Assembly (NCBI RefSeq): GCF_013426205.1
Contig: NC_089422.1
Span: 4,092,001 to 4,156,000 of the forward strand
Direction of reading: 5' to 3'
DNA from: Metarhizium brunneum
Lineage: Eukaryota; Ascomycota; Sordariomycetes; Hypocreales; Clavicipitaceae
DNA length: 64,000 nt
The first letter of the stretch is position 1; each line of letters starts with the position of its first letter. Of this stretch, positions 34,275-47,475 are shown one piece after another. A program made the position numbers and the translations under genes. Under the pieces are notes generated by a model. The model saw nothing but the letters and a program-made list of their open reading frames with translations. It did no database searches and had not been told where the DNA came from.

Positions 34275-36663
34275 GATGGGCACAATTGGGATGCGAGTGT
34301 GGGAGGCAGAGTAATGGTGGTGGTGGTGTTTTGCGGTATGACGTGCGGGCAGTATCGAGGTTTTGAGGGAGCTCGGAGAATGGGCTGATGCTATGCGCCA
34401 CATGAGTGGCCAGAGCTCGGCAATAGTAGGGTACATGATGCATGTGCCACGGCGCATGAAAACAATATGTATTTTTCCAACATCGTCGTCGCTGCTGCCT
34501 CTTTGATCCGAAAATTTCCACTCACGACGAACGGATACAAGCTTGGGGAACAGAACCCAATCCGTGTCTCTTGATGTAAAATAATGCAGGCGCTATTATT
34601 TTGCAGTACTACTTCCATCTATGTTTACGCCTGGCTTTGCTTATGTCATGGCATGTCTCAAATGCACAGTCTGATTTGGCAACGCCAACGGCAGCACGTC
34701 CAAGGTTCATCACACCTTGGAGCCAGGTAGGGTTATTCCCGCTACGGAAGAAAGATATTAAAAGACCGTAGAAAGGGCAAGCGATATACCGGGTTCTGGT
34801 GGACACGTTCGTTCTGGCGGGCATCAGTTCTACCGCCCAGAAATAAACTGCTGGGCATTGGCTGCTCGGTACGCCGTGCTGTGGGGAGAGGCACAGCATA
34901 ATAATGCTTGACCATTCGCATGAACAGGGCTGACAAAATTTCGGCTTTCCAGGCAGAAATGGGCTGCATGAATATACCGGCATTAAACCCGTGGAGCGGC
35001 AGAGCGTTGAAACGATGGCGGGTTATGACGGATATCCCAATGTTACGGAGCACCATATCGATACGCAAGTGGCGGGCGCCGTGAAACTGAGGCTAACCTT
35101 GGGAGCGAACTTGTTGTACAGAGAACTCCAGGAAATGACTATAGCGTCCCACGACGACCGGATACTAATACTATTCGACGTAGACGACGATCAAAACTTT
35201 GCCGAAATAATACAGGGACAGGGGACACGGGGAGTGATAAAGTGAGGATGAGTAATGGAGGGGGGAGCCTTTCCCTTGAGCCCCGTGAGCGTGCATCAAG
35301 ATTCAATGTTCGACCCCACTTCCCTTAAAGGCAGCAGAGACTTGCCCTAGCACGGGGTCGTGAGGCGAAGGTACAAAATACACCAGTCTTTACACAGAAG
35401 CCTTGACCGCGGAGCGAAAGGGAATCGTTATCAGCAAGGCAGGGCTGCGGCAATGGCTACATGTTCTGGCCTTATGGCGCTGATTATTCGCGTCATCACG
35501 ACGGACTCTTGACACCAAATCTGGGAGGTGTCACTGTTCTCGGAGGAGAGCACTGCGTCCTGGGTACCTAGTAGGTACTTGATCAACTGAGCTCTGTCGC
35601 CACTCAGCACCGCAGTGAGGCCATCGTGTTTGTATCTGCTACACAAGGTCGCTGCTTGCCACGCAGAACACACCGTGGCAGATGCTCCACGCACCAAGTA
35701 TCCGATACTTGGCCTGCCCAAGGAGATATGCTCTGAAGCACCTTGCACCCTCTTGTTGCCGGTGACAAGTACTTCGAATGCTGCTAGGTTCGGGCGGGCT
35801 CGAGGGCGGGCTGAAGTTGAAGTGAAGTGGGCAACGGGTTAATAACAACAGGTCACTAGCAGCTGAGCAGAGAGCAAGTCATACACCTGGTTATGTGAGG
35901 CGCGAGGCGCAACCTGAAGCATAGAAGAGCAAATAATCCACCGCCCAGAGCCCACTTGGAATCAGCGCTAGGGCAGCTACAGATGCTTGAAGACATCAAA
36001 GGCAGGGCGGGTGGCGATCCAAGTCAATCACTGCGAGGGACTGGAGCTAGGTGGCCCCCGCACACCGCAGAACCAGGCTGGACTGGCACTGGCTGCCTGG
36101 CAACTTGTCAAGTGCGCAGGTGAGCAACTCGGCAAGCTGTTGTTGGCCATGGCTGTTGGCCCAAGGTTTGGCGGCTGGCTGCTGGCTGTGTCTGCTTAAG
36201 TACAGTACTCAAGTACCTAGGTAAGTACTGCCACATACCAGATCTGTTGGCTGGTAGATGCCCAGCCTCAAGGTACCTATGAGGTACAGTTGGTCGATTA
36301 TATCTGCCCACATACAAGTATGCACTAGCATACTGTAGTATATTATAGTACAGAGTGTGATGTCCCGGTACCTGATCTGGTGAAATGCTTTTTGCCTCCC
36401 TCTGTACTTGGAATTAGGTTCACTGTTCACTGCCTGCCTGTGCTGCTGGCTGCTGCTGGGCTGCTGGGTTCTGGCCTCCGTCCCGAGCCCCTTCTCACTT
36501 TCCATCACATCCCACGCTTTTCGCTCATCAAACATCAAATCTAAACTCCCAACAAACAACAACCACACCCATTCGCGGCCACGCTGTCGTCCCGTGTTCA
36601 GCTCCCTCCTCCTGATCCCCCTCCCGAATACTTTCTCGTCCAACTGCCAACTTTCCACGTTCG
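34275..36663. other. 2.4-kb region without a recognisable gene
   Basis: Contains the IF1 promoter and, at its right end, a pyrimidine-rich leader for the 14-3-3 gene. AGGTA/TACCT pieces recur (for example 35568-35580, 36200-36225, 36270-36285). A 76-codon frame starting at 35015 has no family resemblance. Nothing else seen. Confidence 0.55.
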
Positions 36664-37275
36664 GTATGTGCCTCGCCTGTCGATTTTGAAATGTGCTGTC
36701 CATCTCTGCTGCTTCATCCATGCGGCGCACCCCTCCCTCCCCTCTGTCGTCATGGCGCCTCCTCCCACGCCTGCTCCCTTGGGCGAGGAAGTTTGTGATG
36801 CACCGCTCCTACAGCCTCATCACCGCAACCGCCAAGCACTGTTGCTGCGCTGCACGAGCCATCGAAATTCTTCAGCCCTGGCAACGTGTGTGCCGTATTC
36901 CATTGGAGACTCAAACGCGCCTGCTCGACTCAAAACGAACTTGCTGTCGTCTCCTCGACCCCCACCAGAGACGAGAAATTGGCTTACGCAGAGCCGACGG
37001 GAATGCCCACAAGGCTTCCCTCGCCTTCGAGACACCGAGTCCTTGTTGGCTTCGTCTGATGGTGCAAATTGGCCATGGCCTCGAGATTGATGGTGTTTCG
37101 AGCATGCACCTGCCTACTTGACTGTCGATGGCCTCTGACCGCCCTCGTGCCACGAATCTCGGAGTCTACGGACGTGGTCTGACGGGGCTGGGCCGCAACA
37201 CATGATGCGACTTTATTACTTCCGAAATTGCTTCCATCACGAGCTTGCGCTAACTTGTAATTGCTCACGCACTAG
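36664..37275 (+). other. Predicted long 5' UTR intron of the 14-3-3 gene
   Basis: A donor (CG|GTATGT) follows a pyrimidine-rich leader, and a branch point (GCTAAC near 37249) and acceptor (CACTAG, ending 37275) lie 17 nt before the start codon. The ~610-nt length is an outlier among introns here. Frames inside it are not convincing as protein. Confidence 0.55.
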
Positions 37276-37292
37276 CCAAAACCACCATCAAA

Positions 37293-38863
<1,571 letters not shown>

Positions 38864-39412
38864 TCAACTTTGATCTATTGGATCTTCATCTACAGGTATA
38901 ACATCATCCACCACGGCAAAATGAACCCGTAGCCACAAACTACAATCCTGACAACCCACCATCAGCTCACCCTCATCCTCAACCTCTATCAGATCTTCCT
39001 CCTCAAACAAATAGCCCCTCAGGTTCCCACACCGACATGATCTGTACCACCGCTCCTTGGCCTCGTCGTACGGCAAATCGTCCAAATCTACATTCTCAAC
39101 GCCCGTCTGAAACCTCTGCGCTGAATCCGGTCCAGCGGCGCCGGAAAACGTCTGAGCCTGACGGAGTTTGGTGTCGTACTCTGTGCGTTGCCGGGGGGAA
39201 GAGAGGACCGTGAACGCGGTGGTGATTTGGTCTATTGAGAATAGTGCTCCCGGTGGAGTGTTGGCGTGTGAGATGGTTTTGTCGGGGTGGTTGCGGAGCA
39301 AGGCTCTGTGGTAGGCCTTCTTTATGAGTTTGGCGGCGTCTGGTGACTCGTCGATGATGGAGGGCGTGAGGTTGAGGATCTCATAATGTGTTGGGGGCTG
39401 TGGCGGGCTCAT
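38864..39412 (-). CDS. DPH4: Diphthamide biosynthesis protein 4 (J-domain co-chaperone with DPH-type zinc finger)
   Basis: Intronless, 182 residues. The J domain starts THYEILNL and carries the HPD motif in RNHPDK. The C-terminal CSL/DPH-type zinc-binding part has CRCGN and CQDCS cysteine pairs. Dph4 (human DNAJC24) supports Dph1-Dph2 and Dph3 in making diphthamide on elongation factor 2 in the cytosol. The frame is open upstream of the chosen ATG and contains further ATGs (e.g. 39598), giving a basic extension that orthologues do not need. I chose 39412 because MSPPQPPTHYEIL matches the usual N-terminus. Confidence 0.9.
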   Translation of the reverse strand: MSPPQPPTHYEILNLTPSIIDESPDAAKLIKKAYHRALLRNHPDKTISHANTPPGALFSIDQITTAFTVLSSPRQRTEYDTKLRQAQTFSGAAGPDSAQRFQTGVENVDLDDLPYDEAKERWYRSCRCGNLRGYLFEEEDLIEVEDEGELMVGCQDCSLWLRVHFAVVDDVIPVDEDPIDQS

Positions 39413-39866
39413 TCTAGATGAAGCCTGGGCGGGTGTGATTTTCCGTTTCTTTTCAGAAATTACAGTTATACCGAGGGGATTTTTTTTTTTTGGCGCTCCA
39501 GAGGGTGGTTGATGTTGAGAGTGGTGATTTTGGTGTTGTGAATTTCGCGGCTGGTCACGTGATTTGGTGATGGAGAGTCTTTGCGATTTAGAGATCATGT
39601 TATATTGTGCTTTGTGTAAATATGAAGATGGGGAATTATTCTTCATGTGAAGAGTTACGGTTTCTGATTTCTTTGCTGATACGTAGAGTTGAATGAAATC
39701 ATTTCCTTTGTACATAAATTTAATACACATATGCGGGTTTAGAGATGACAATGCTAATACTATGTATGAAGTTTTATTTTCCTTTGGTTATACAATAAAA
39801 TACACAGAGTATATACAGTGTCTCCTGAGAACGGCATATAATCCATCGCTGCCATTGCGGTTTGAT
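39413..39866. other. Spacer between DPH4 and mL59 genes (same strand)
   Basis: DPH4 promoter and mL59 3' UTR. It contains a T-run/A-run (39480-39490, 39410s region) and a TCACGTGA palindrome at 39555-39562. No other gene seen. Confidence 0.6.
39555..39562. promoter_or_regulatory. TCACGTGA palindrome upstream of DPH4
   Basis: Perfect bHLH-type palindrome about 145 nt upstream of the DPH4 start, flanked as GGTCACGTGATT. Comparable sites occur in other fungal housekeeping promoters; regulation here is inferred. Confidence 0.45.
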
Positions 39867-40476
39867 TTATTTGGGCCATTTGGTCCAGTTCTTCTTTCCC
39901 ACCTGTTCGCCTGGTTAGCACATGAGACTTGGACAGCAGGTTATTCTTCTTTTCCTTTGTACGTACCCTCTTCCAAGCTTTGATCAGCTTGGGCATCTCT
40001 AGCATTGCCTTTCTTCTCTCTTCCATCCTGAACACCATCGTTAGCATAACCGCCGCAGAAGCCCACACGCTTGAGGTTTTGACAGAGTTGACATACTTTG
40101 CAATCATGTGTCGTTCGTGAATGTGACCCTTGACCTTTTGTCCCACACCGGTACCCTTCACTCTCAAACCGTGCTCGACGCGGTGTGCAAGTCGGTATTC
40201 GGTTCCCTTGGTCGTCTCGGGAAGAAGATCCTCGACGCCGTGCTCCCGTGCTAATTGTACGAGCTGTGCTTGTCGGCGGTATGAGTACACTGGGTCGTGC
40301 CATTTCCCTGTAACGGGGTGCTTGTAGAATCGGAACGGATCAGGTCGCTGCTCCTGATACTGGGTTGGAGAAGATCCCGGGGACTGGACTGCCGCCGGCG
40401 GCCATCGAGCAAAGAATCGCTGTAGGGGTTCGGGCAGCGTCCTGGCTAGCTGGATGTATTTTGTTGCCGAAGCCAT
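39867..40476 (-). CDS. MRPL25: Mitochondrial large-subunit ribosomal protein mL59 (yeast MRPL25 family)
   Basis: Predicted 158 residues (yeast Mrpl25 is 157) from exons 40476-40097, 40027-39967 and 39902-39867. Recognisable parts are LPEPLQRFFARWPP, KHPVTGKWHDPVYS, RRQAQLVQLAREHGVEDLLP and EHGLRVKGTGVGQKVKGH. The last exon gives VGKKNWTKWPK, the typical basic C-terminus. The first intron (69 nt) has no in-frame stop, so an unspliced frame runs on and hides the true C-terminus. The protein is a fungus-specific component of the mitochondrial ribosome. Its N-terminus is imported without an obvious long presequence. Confidence 0.88.
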
Positions 40477-40908
40477 GGCGTCTTGTCGCGGTGTGATCCT
40501 GCTCACTCGTCTGAAGCAGGAGCACCTCTTCAATATGATACAAGATACTGGATCGGCCGGAGGAGCCTGGCGGTCGGGATGCGTTGATGGGATCGAATTG
40601 ACCGAGGTAGGAGATTGAAAGCTCGACAAGCACGTCGACAAGCGAAGCTGATCTCGGTATCGAGGCTGCACTGCGACTTTTGCAAGACCCATGTTGGCGC
40701 TTGAGACCCCTGTATTTGCAGTATCTAATTGGCCAGATTTGAGCTTGTCGCATGTGGACCTCTGAAAGCCCGGCAGCCTTGCCTAAATTGCCTCTGAGCT
40801 AGTCGTGGGTAATTCTACTTCTTGTCTGTTACTCACATACACCCTCGCCGTTGCTTCTGGGTTGCAGTTTTCATCTTCTGAAGAGACTCCAAGCAAGAGA
40901 AGAAAGCG
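40477..40908. other. Divergent promoter region of mL59 and PRP28
   Basis: 432-nt head-to-head spacer holding both leaders. No other gene seen. Confidence 0.65.
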
Positions 40909-43053
40909 ATGCCTCTCGATATAGAGCAGATTCTCCGTCAAAAGAAGGCCGCAGATGCTGCGGCTGCAAAGCCGCGCTTCATCCCCAAAGCGCAACGCGA
41001 GCGCATGGCGGCAGAGCAGGCCAAGAGAGAGGAAGACGACAAAAGGCGCAAAGCTGCCGACGAAGCACAAAAGCGAAGAGATGACGAGAGAAAATGGGAG
41101 TCGCGACCCAACGGACCATCATCCACGTCACATAGGATCCCAAATGGCCCAACGCAACCCCCCACGGGGCCTCGAGCCATGAACCAGCGAAAGGGTGACA
41201 GCAAGAAGAGCGACAAAGTAAACGGGGACAAAAAGTCTGCCGAGGATATTGAAGCTACGCTATTTAGGTCTCGATATCTGGGCCCTGAAGTGAACCAGCA
41301 GTCTAGCTTCTCTGCCAAAAAGAAGCGTATGCGTACGACGGAGAAGAAGTTCAACTTTGAATGGGATCTGGAAGATGACACATCCAGAGACAACGACCCT
41401 ATATACAAGAACCAGGCTGTCAACAGGGGCGGTTCCCTTGCTGGCTTGGGCGGCGAATTCGACGAGGAAGCCGAGAGACGGGCCCGCAAACGAGCAAGGC
41501 TAATTGAGGAGCGAGACGTCGAAAATGGCAAGGAGCGCGCCAAGGGCATCATGGAGGACTTCTACCGTGCGCGAGCTAAAGCCAAGGAGAGAGCGGAGAG
41601 GACAGGTCTCGGGCGTCATTGGTCCGAGAAGAAACTTGGGGAGATGCGGGAGCGAGACTGGAGAATATTCAAGGAGGACTTTGGCATCTCTACAAAGGGC
41701 GGAGCAATACCTGATCCTATGCGCAGCTGGGAAGAGTCCGGCCTTCCACAACGATTGCTCGACATCGTCGACCGAGTGGGCTACAAGGAACCTACGCCCA
41801 TCCAAAGAGCAGCCATCCCCATTGCCCTGCAAGCCCGCGATCTGATCGGTGTGGCCGTCACCGGTTCCGGTAAAACAGCAGCCTTCCTTCTTCCCCTCCT
41901 CGTGTACATCTCCGACCTGCCCCCCCTCACCGAAGTCAACAAGAACGACGGCCCATACGCTCTTATTCTCGCACCAACCCGTGAACTGGTCCAGCAAATC
42001 GAGACGGAAGCCAAAAAGTTTGCTGAGCCCCTGGGCTTCCGCTGCGTCAGCATCGTCGGTGGCCACTCCCTCGAGGAGCAGGCCTTTGCGCTGCGAAACG
42101 GCGCAGAAATCATTGTCGCCACGCCCGGCCGTCTAGTCGACTGTATCGAGAGACGACTGCTGGTCCTGTCGCAGTGCTGCTACGTAATCATGGATGAAGC
42201 CGATCGCATGATCGACCTCGGTTTCGAAGAGTCCGTCAACAAGATCCTCGACGCTCTCCCCGTCAGCAACGAGAAGCCCGACACAGACGACGCTGAAAAT
42301 GCGCAGCTCATGAAGTCCTACCTCGGCAGCAGGGACAAGTACCGCCAGACAATGATGTACACGGCCACCATGCCACCGCTCGTGGAACGCATTGCCAAGA
42401 AGTACCTCCGTCGTCCCGCCACCGCAACCATAGGCAACGCCGGTGAAGCAGTCGACACTGTCGAGCAGCGTGTGGAGCTGATATCCGGCGAAGACCGCCG
42501 CAAGAAGAGGCTACAGGAGATTCTTTCCAAGAACGACTTTGCACCGCCCATTATCGTCTTTGTCAACATCAAGAGGAACTGCGACGCTGTTGCGCGGGAT
42601 ATCAAGTCCATGGGCTGGTCTACCGTCACTCTGCACGGTTCCAAGACGCAGGAGCAGCGAGAGGCTGCACTTGCTTCGGTGCGCTCAGGTGCGACTCAGG
42701 TCCTCGTCGCTACGGATCTTGCTGGTCGTGGTATCGATGTGCCGGACGTTTCGCTCGTCGTCAACTTCAACATGGCTACCAGCATTGAGAGTTACACCCA
42801 CCGTGTCGGTCGTACTGGTCGTGCGGGCAAGAGTGGTGTGGCGATTACCTTCTTGGGCAACGAGGACGCTGATGTCATGTACGACTTGAGGCAGATGCTC
42901 AGCAAGAGCTCCATCTCCAAGGTGCCCGAAGAGTTGAAGAGGCACGAGGCGGCGCAGTCGAAGCCCGTCCGGGGTGGTGCCAGGAGGGAGAAGGATGACG
43001 CCGCTGCTGGAGGCGGAGGCGGAGGAGGAGGAGCCGGTAAGGGCGGCTGGTGA
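40909..43053 (+). CDS. PRP28: Pre-mRNA-splicing ATP-dependent RNA helicase Prp28 (DEAD-box)
   Basis: Intronless, 714 residues. The charged, Lys/Arg/Glu-rich N-terminal ~270 residues carry the family segments KPRFIPKAQRE and KKKFNFEWD-like (KKFNFEWDLEDDTSR, about 147-160). The helicase core has a Q motif (GYKEPTPIQR), TGSGKT (318-323), PTREL, TPGRL, DEAD (429-432), motif III TATMPP, AGRGIDVPDV and HRVGRTGRAGK. The C-terminus is Gly-rich. Prp28 displaces U1 from the 5' splice site during U4/U6.U5 tri-snRNP joining in the nucleus. The motif III Ser-to-Thr change (SAT to TAT) is shared by other Prp28-like proteins as far as I know. Confidence 0.95.
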   Translation: MPLDIEQILRQKKAADAAAAKPRFIPKAQRERMAAEQAKREEDDKRRKAADEAQKRRDDERKWESRPNGPSSTSHRIPNGPTQPPTGPRAMNQRKGDSKKSDKVNGDKKSAEDIEATLFRSRYLGPEVNQQSSFSAKKKRMRTTEKKFNFEWDLEDDTSRDNDPIYKNQAVNRGGSLAGLGGEFDEEAERRARKRARLIEERDVENGKERAKGIMEDFYRARAKAKERAERTGLGRHWSEKKLGEMRERDWRIFKEDFGISTKGGAIPDPMRSWEESGLPQRLLDIVDRVGYKEPTPIQRAAIPIALQARDLIGVAVTGSGKTAAFLLPLLVYISDLPPLTEVNKNDGPYALILAPTRELVQQIETEAKKFAEPLGFRCVSIVGGHSLEEQAFALRNGAEIIVATPGRLVDCIERRLLVLSQCCYVIMDEADRMIDLGFEESVNKILDALPVSNEKPDTDDAENAQLMKSYLGSRDKYRQTMMYTATMPPLVERIAKKYLRRPATATIGNAGEAVDTVEQRVELISGEDRRKKRLQEILSKNDFAPPIIVFVNIKRNCDAVARDIKSMGWSTVTLHGSKTQEQREAALASVRSGATQVLVATDLAGRGIDVPDVSLVVNFNMATSIESYTHRVGRTGRAGKSGVAITFLGNEDADVMYDLRQMLSKSSISKVPEELKRHEAAQSKPVRGGARREKDDAAAGGGGGGGGAGKGGW

Positions 43054-43247
43054 AGGGTGTACTCATAGAAAGTAAAATTATCAAATGTAATATCATGAAT
43101 CGTATTAGCGGACAATCATTTATCAAAATCAACATGCAAGAATTGTGTGTTTGTCCCTGTTGCCTCTTGGTGAAGGTGAGTTTGCCAACAAAAGAAAATG
43201 AAATAAAAAATAAAACAAATGGAACAATTGTATATTGTTGACTATGT

Positions 43248-46200
43248 TTACTCTAGCTTGAGCTGCTCACATTGCTTGATAGTCTCCTCAAAACTGATAG
43301 CCTCCTGTTTAGCATCTGCCAGTCTCTGCTCGTCTCCCTCACGAACAGCCGCAGAGACCTTCTCTATGTAGCCAGGGTCAAACAGAATCTTCTCCTGCTT
43401 CTGGATGCTCATCTTGGCCTTCTCTAGCTTCTTCTGGGCCTTGGATATCTCTGCATCCATATCAACACGGCCCTTGACGTGCAAGAAGACGGCAACAGAA
43501 GTGGAAACGGGGTAAGCGACGCATCCAGCAGGGCGGGGAGCATCCGGCCCAATTACGTGCATGGTCTTGACACTCTTGCCGCTAAGGGACTTGATTGATG
43601 CAACTTCGGCGTTGCATGTCTTCAAAGCGGCCTCGTTGTACGCTTGGACAAAGACTATATCGTCGAATTGTGATTAGCAATCAATGGGACGAGGGACCGC
43701 CACACTACATGGGAACTCACCTTCGGCATTCTCCTTGAGCGAGTACTCCGACATGAGTGATCTGGTTGCCTTTGTAGCGGCCAGAACGAGCTCATACGCA
43801 GACTCGGACTCGGGGTCATCCAGTGCAGGGCTATACTGAGGATACTTGGAAACCATGATGGACTTCGTGTTGTCACCAGGTCGGCGGGGCATTCTTTGCC
43901 ACATCTCTTCTGTAATGTAAGGCATGAACGGGTGAATAAGTGTCAAAGCCCACTCCAAAGCGGTATACAGAGTCTGAAGAGCAGACTGGCGCTCTTCCTC
44001 GGTGCCGTCTCGGATGATGGCTTTTGAGTTTTCAATGTAGACATCGCAAAGCTCTGCATACCAGTACTTGTAGATGATGTTGGTAGATTTTTGGAACTCT
44101 CTGTCAGCAATTGCGACGTTCAAATCTCTAGCAGCACTGTTCATCTTGTGAAGAATCCATCGCTCGGCCAAGGTCTTGCCTCGGATAACGCCGTCTGCGG
44201 CAGGGGCAAAGTCCTTAGGCAGGCTGCCTAGAACATACTTGGTGGCTTGGAACTTGAGGAAGGTCAATCAATATCCGACACAGGTCGCTAATTTTATTAT
44301 CACTTACAATTTTGTTACAGAACTTGCGGTATCCATGGATACTGAACAATAGGTAAGTTTCAGCACCCAAACATCTGGCATCAGGGGTTCAACTTACACC
44401 TTCACATCCAAATTGATATCACCACCACCAGTGCTGGCATTAATCATGGTGAAACGAAGAGCGTCAGCGCCACACTGTGGAATGCCATCAGGGAAGGCAG
44501 TTTTCTGGTACTTGGTTGCCTTCTCAACTTCACTGGGATGAAGATTTCCTTGGTAAAGCTTCTGGTGCAGGTCCTCCAGCTTGATACCAGAGATAACATC
44601 CAGGGGATCAATGACATTACCCAGACTCTTGCTCATCTTTCTACCCTCAGAGTCACGGACAAGACTGTGGCAGTAGACCTCGCTGAATGGAATCTTTCCG
44701 GTCATCTTCAAACCCAGAGTGATCATACGGGCAATCCAGAAGAATAGAATATCCCAGCCGGTCTCAAGGACAGTGGTAGGGTACAAGGTGTCCAAATCAT
44801 GGGTATTGTTAGGCCAACCCAGGGTGCTGAAGGGCCAGAGCCCAGAGGAAAACCAAGCTATGATGGGTATTAGTAATGTAATATAAAATAAAGGAATGGT
44901 ATAACTTCTTACTGTCGAGAACATCCTCATCCTGTTCGAGGGTGAACTTCTTGCCTGGCAGGGCGGCCGCAGCCTTCTTCTCCGCCTCCTCGCGAGTTCG
45001 TCCAGAGAACCAAAGCTTGTCGTCTGCAGTATCCTTGGCGACGCCTTCAATATTGGCAAAGTAGACGGGGCATCGATGACCCCACCACAATTGTCTACTG
45101 ATACACCAATCCTGAATATCCTCAAGCCACCTAAAGTAGCTTCTCTCCGCAGTGTCGGGTCTGATCTTGATCTTGCCCTCTCTAACAACTTCTAAAGCTG
45201 GTCCAGTAAGCTCCTTCATGCGAACCCACCATTGAGGCTTCATACGGGGCTCGATGACATCCTTTGACTTTTCACACAGTGGTACCTTCATTGCATTATC
45301 CTTCTTGTCAACGTACAAGCCCTTCTCCTTCAGAGCATCTTGGATAGAATAACGGACATCGAAACGCTTCTGACCCTTGTATAGACCAGCATTCTCATTC
45401 ATCAAACCATCGTCGGTGAGAATGTTGATAAACTCGAGATGGTGCTTTTGTCCCAAGTTAAAATCGTTAGGGTCATGAGCAGGGGTCAATTTGACGGCAC
45501 CAGTTCCGAACTCCATGTCGACGTACTCATCAGCGACGATGGGCAATTTTCGGTCAGGAATAAAAGGATGCACAGCATTCTTGCCCACGAGGTGCTTGTA
45601 GCGAGCATCATTAGGATGGACAGCAATCCCGGTATCACCAAGCATGGTCTCAATACGGGTTGTGGCTACCTCAACAGTCTCGTTTGAGCCCTCAATGGGG
45701 TATTTGAAGTGAACGATGACGCCAAACTCAACCTTTTTTTCGTACCCTGGTACATCAAGGAGAGTCCGTCCGGTGAGTTCCTTGTTTTCGACTTCTAGGT
45801 TGGAGAGTGCGGTATTCAGATGTGTGCACCAGTTGACAAGCCGGTTAGCTCTGTAGATGATACCTTCTTCATGCAGCCGGACAAAAGTTTCGGCGACAGC
45901 AGCAGAAAGATTAGCATCCATTGTAAAGGCTGTGTATTGTTAACAGAGAAGTCCAGTAAGCCAGGTGTCGAGAACACATACCCTCGCGACTCCAATCAAA
46001 TGAACTGCCCATATGTGTCAAGGCCTTGTTGATGCGCTTGTGGTACTCTTCCTTCCATTCCCAGACAGTCTCAACGAACTTGGTCCGGCCGAGATCGTGT
46101 CTAGTCTTTCCCTCTTTCCTCCAGAGCATCTTTTCGACAACGCTCTGCGTTGAGATACCCGCGTGGTCGCATCCGGGGAGCCACAGAGTCGTCTTCCCAT

Positions 46201-46946
46201 TCATTCGGTTCCATCGAATCATAAGATCCTGCAAGGAGTCACCTAATGCGTGACCCATGTGCAATGATCCAGTAACGTTTGGAGGCGGATGAACAATAAC
46301 GAAGCTGCCAGCTTCCTTGACCTTGCCATCGGGCGTGAACTCTGGCTTGAAAAAGCCCTCTTTCTCCCACCAGTCATACCACGCTGATTCTACAGCAATA
46401 GGGTCGTAAGCCTTGAAATTGGGGTCCTCAAACGGTCGAATGCGCTTCTTCTCGCCGGCGGGGGTGTCCTCGACATAGGGAGGAACAGCTTCCTCTGCCT
46501 TCTTCTCCTTAGCTTTCTTCTCCTTATTGGCGGCGTTTGCGGCCATCTGAGCGGCCTTCGCTTTTTTGGCTTCTATCTTAGCAGCCTTTTCAGCCTTCTT
46601 GCGCTCCTTTTCCACTGTATTAAGTTGCCATTAGCAACGATAGGCCATCGCAGCAATGGTGAGGCATGTAAGGACTTACAATCCTTTTCCGATTTCTCTT
46701 TAGGAGCTCCATCGGCAGCCCGAGGTGCTCCAATATCAGGAACGGTGGTCTGCGCCGCTGGCTTGGGGGTCTAGGTTACATTAGTTCGGTCTTATTCTCC
46801 TCTGATCGATTCGACGGTGGGTTGAATAGTTCGTACTTCGGCTCCCTCGTTTGCCCCAACTACATGATGAATTAGTTGACGTTCCTTGTAAAGACATGCG
46901 TAAGCCTCTTCTTACCGGGGCCTCCTCTCGCGCTATTGCTTGCCAT
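43248..46946 (-). CDS. VAS1: Valyl-tRNA synthetase, probably dual cytosolic/mitochondrial
   Basis: Predicted 1075 residues (AUG form) from exons 46946-46916, 46859-46837, 46770-46680, 46614-45982, 45929-44913, 44857-44398, 44341-44308, 44252-43721 and 43654-43248. The summed length is a multiple of three and every phase matches. Class I signatures are HMGH (167-170, in [14 protein letters not shown]) and KMSKS (672-676). The Lys/Ala-rich N-terminal appendix and C-terminal coiled coil ([21 protein letters not shown]) are typical. Upstream of the AUG the frame stays open to a TAG at 47070-47072 and encodes an Arg-rich, acid-free presequence but no AUG; two ACG codons stand in tandem at 47030-47025. 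Exons 1-3 are tiny and encode poorly conserved sequence, so they are the least certain. Confidence 0.93.
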
Positions 46947-47475
46947 GGCGGCACGTGCGGTTGTAGTCAAGGGTCGTCTTGGGGAAACAGAACGCACACG
47001 AAGTGCTCGAACTGCTAATCTGAACGTCGTACTGAAGAAGTTTTCCGGAAGCCCGATATGTTTGGGCTTCTACGTCCTCGAGATGAAGAATGAGATCCCA
47101 AGGGATATATAGCGGCACTGATGACTCAATGCCCGAGTCTCGGTGCAAGCACGGTTGTTTCTTGAAATTTTGAGTCACTCCACGACACCACCAAACTCGA
47201 TAAGGTGGGATGAGGAGGGGTCTAGAATGTGGCGGTGTGACTTGGGTTGTACTCCGTATCCGTACCTGGGGCAGCTTCAGCCACATTTTCCAAGCCACAC
47301 ACACTCCGTTCATACCAGTCAGCTCTGTTCAAATCCGGCTTCATTTCACGACGGAATTCCTTCAGTGAGGCAGTATCACCAACGTGGACGCTCAATCATA
47401 TAATTTTTCTAATAATATTCAAACTGTTTCCACTTACTATATTTCTATTCAGATAATAGCGGCAGCCCGTTTAGC
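46947..47475. other. Divergent promoter region of VAS1 and the mitochondrial unknown gene
   Basis: Spacer of 529 nt. The VAS1-proximal 124 nt are an open frame continuous with VAS1 (see the ACG finding). The rest shows no other gene. Confidence 0.6.

Noticed and set aside
35015..35245. 76-codon frame starting MAGYDGYPNV
   Set aside because: No recognisable family, no splice or promoter support; random occurrence cannot be excluded.
47325..47340. GTTCAAATCC, a B-box-like sequence
   Set aside because: No matching A-box or cloverleaf can be drawn from the surrounding bases.
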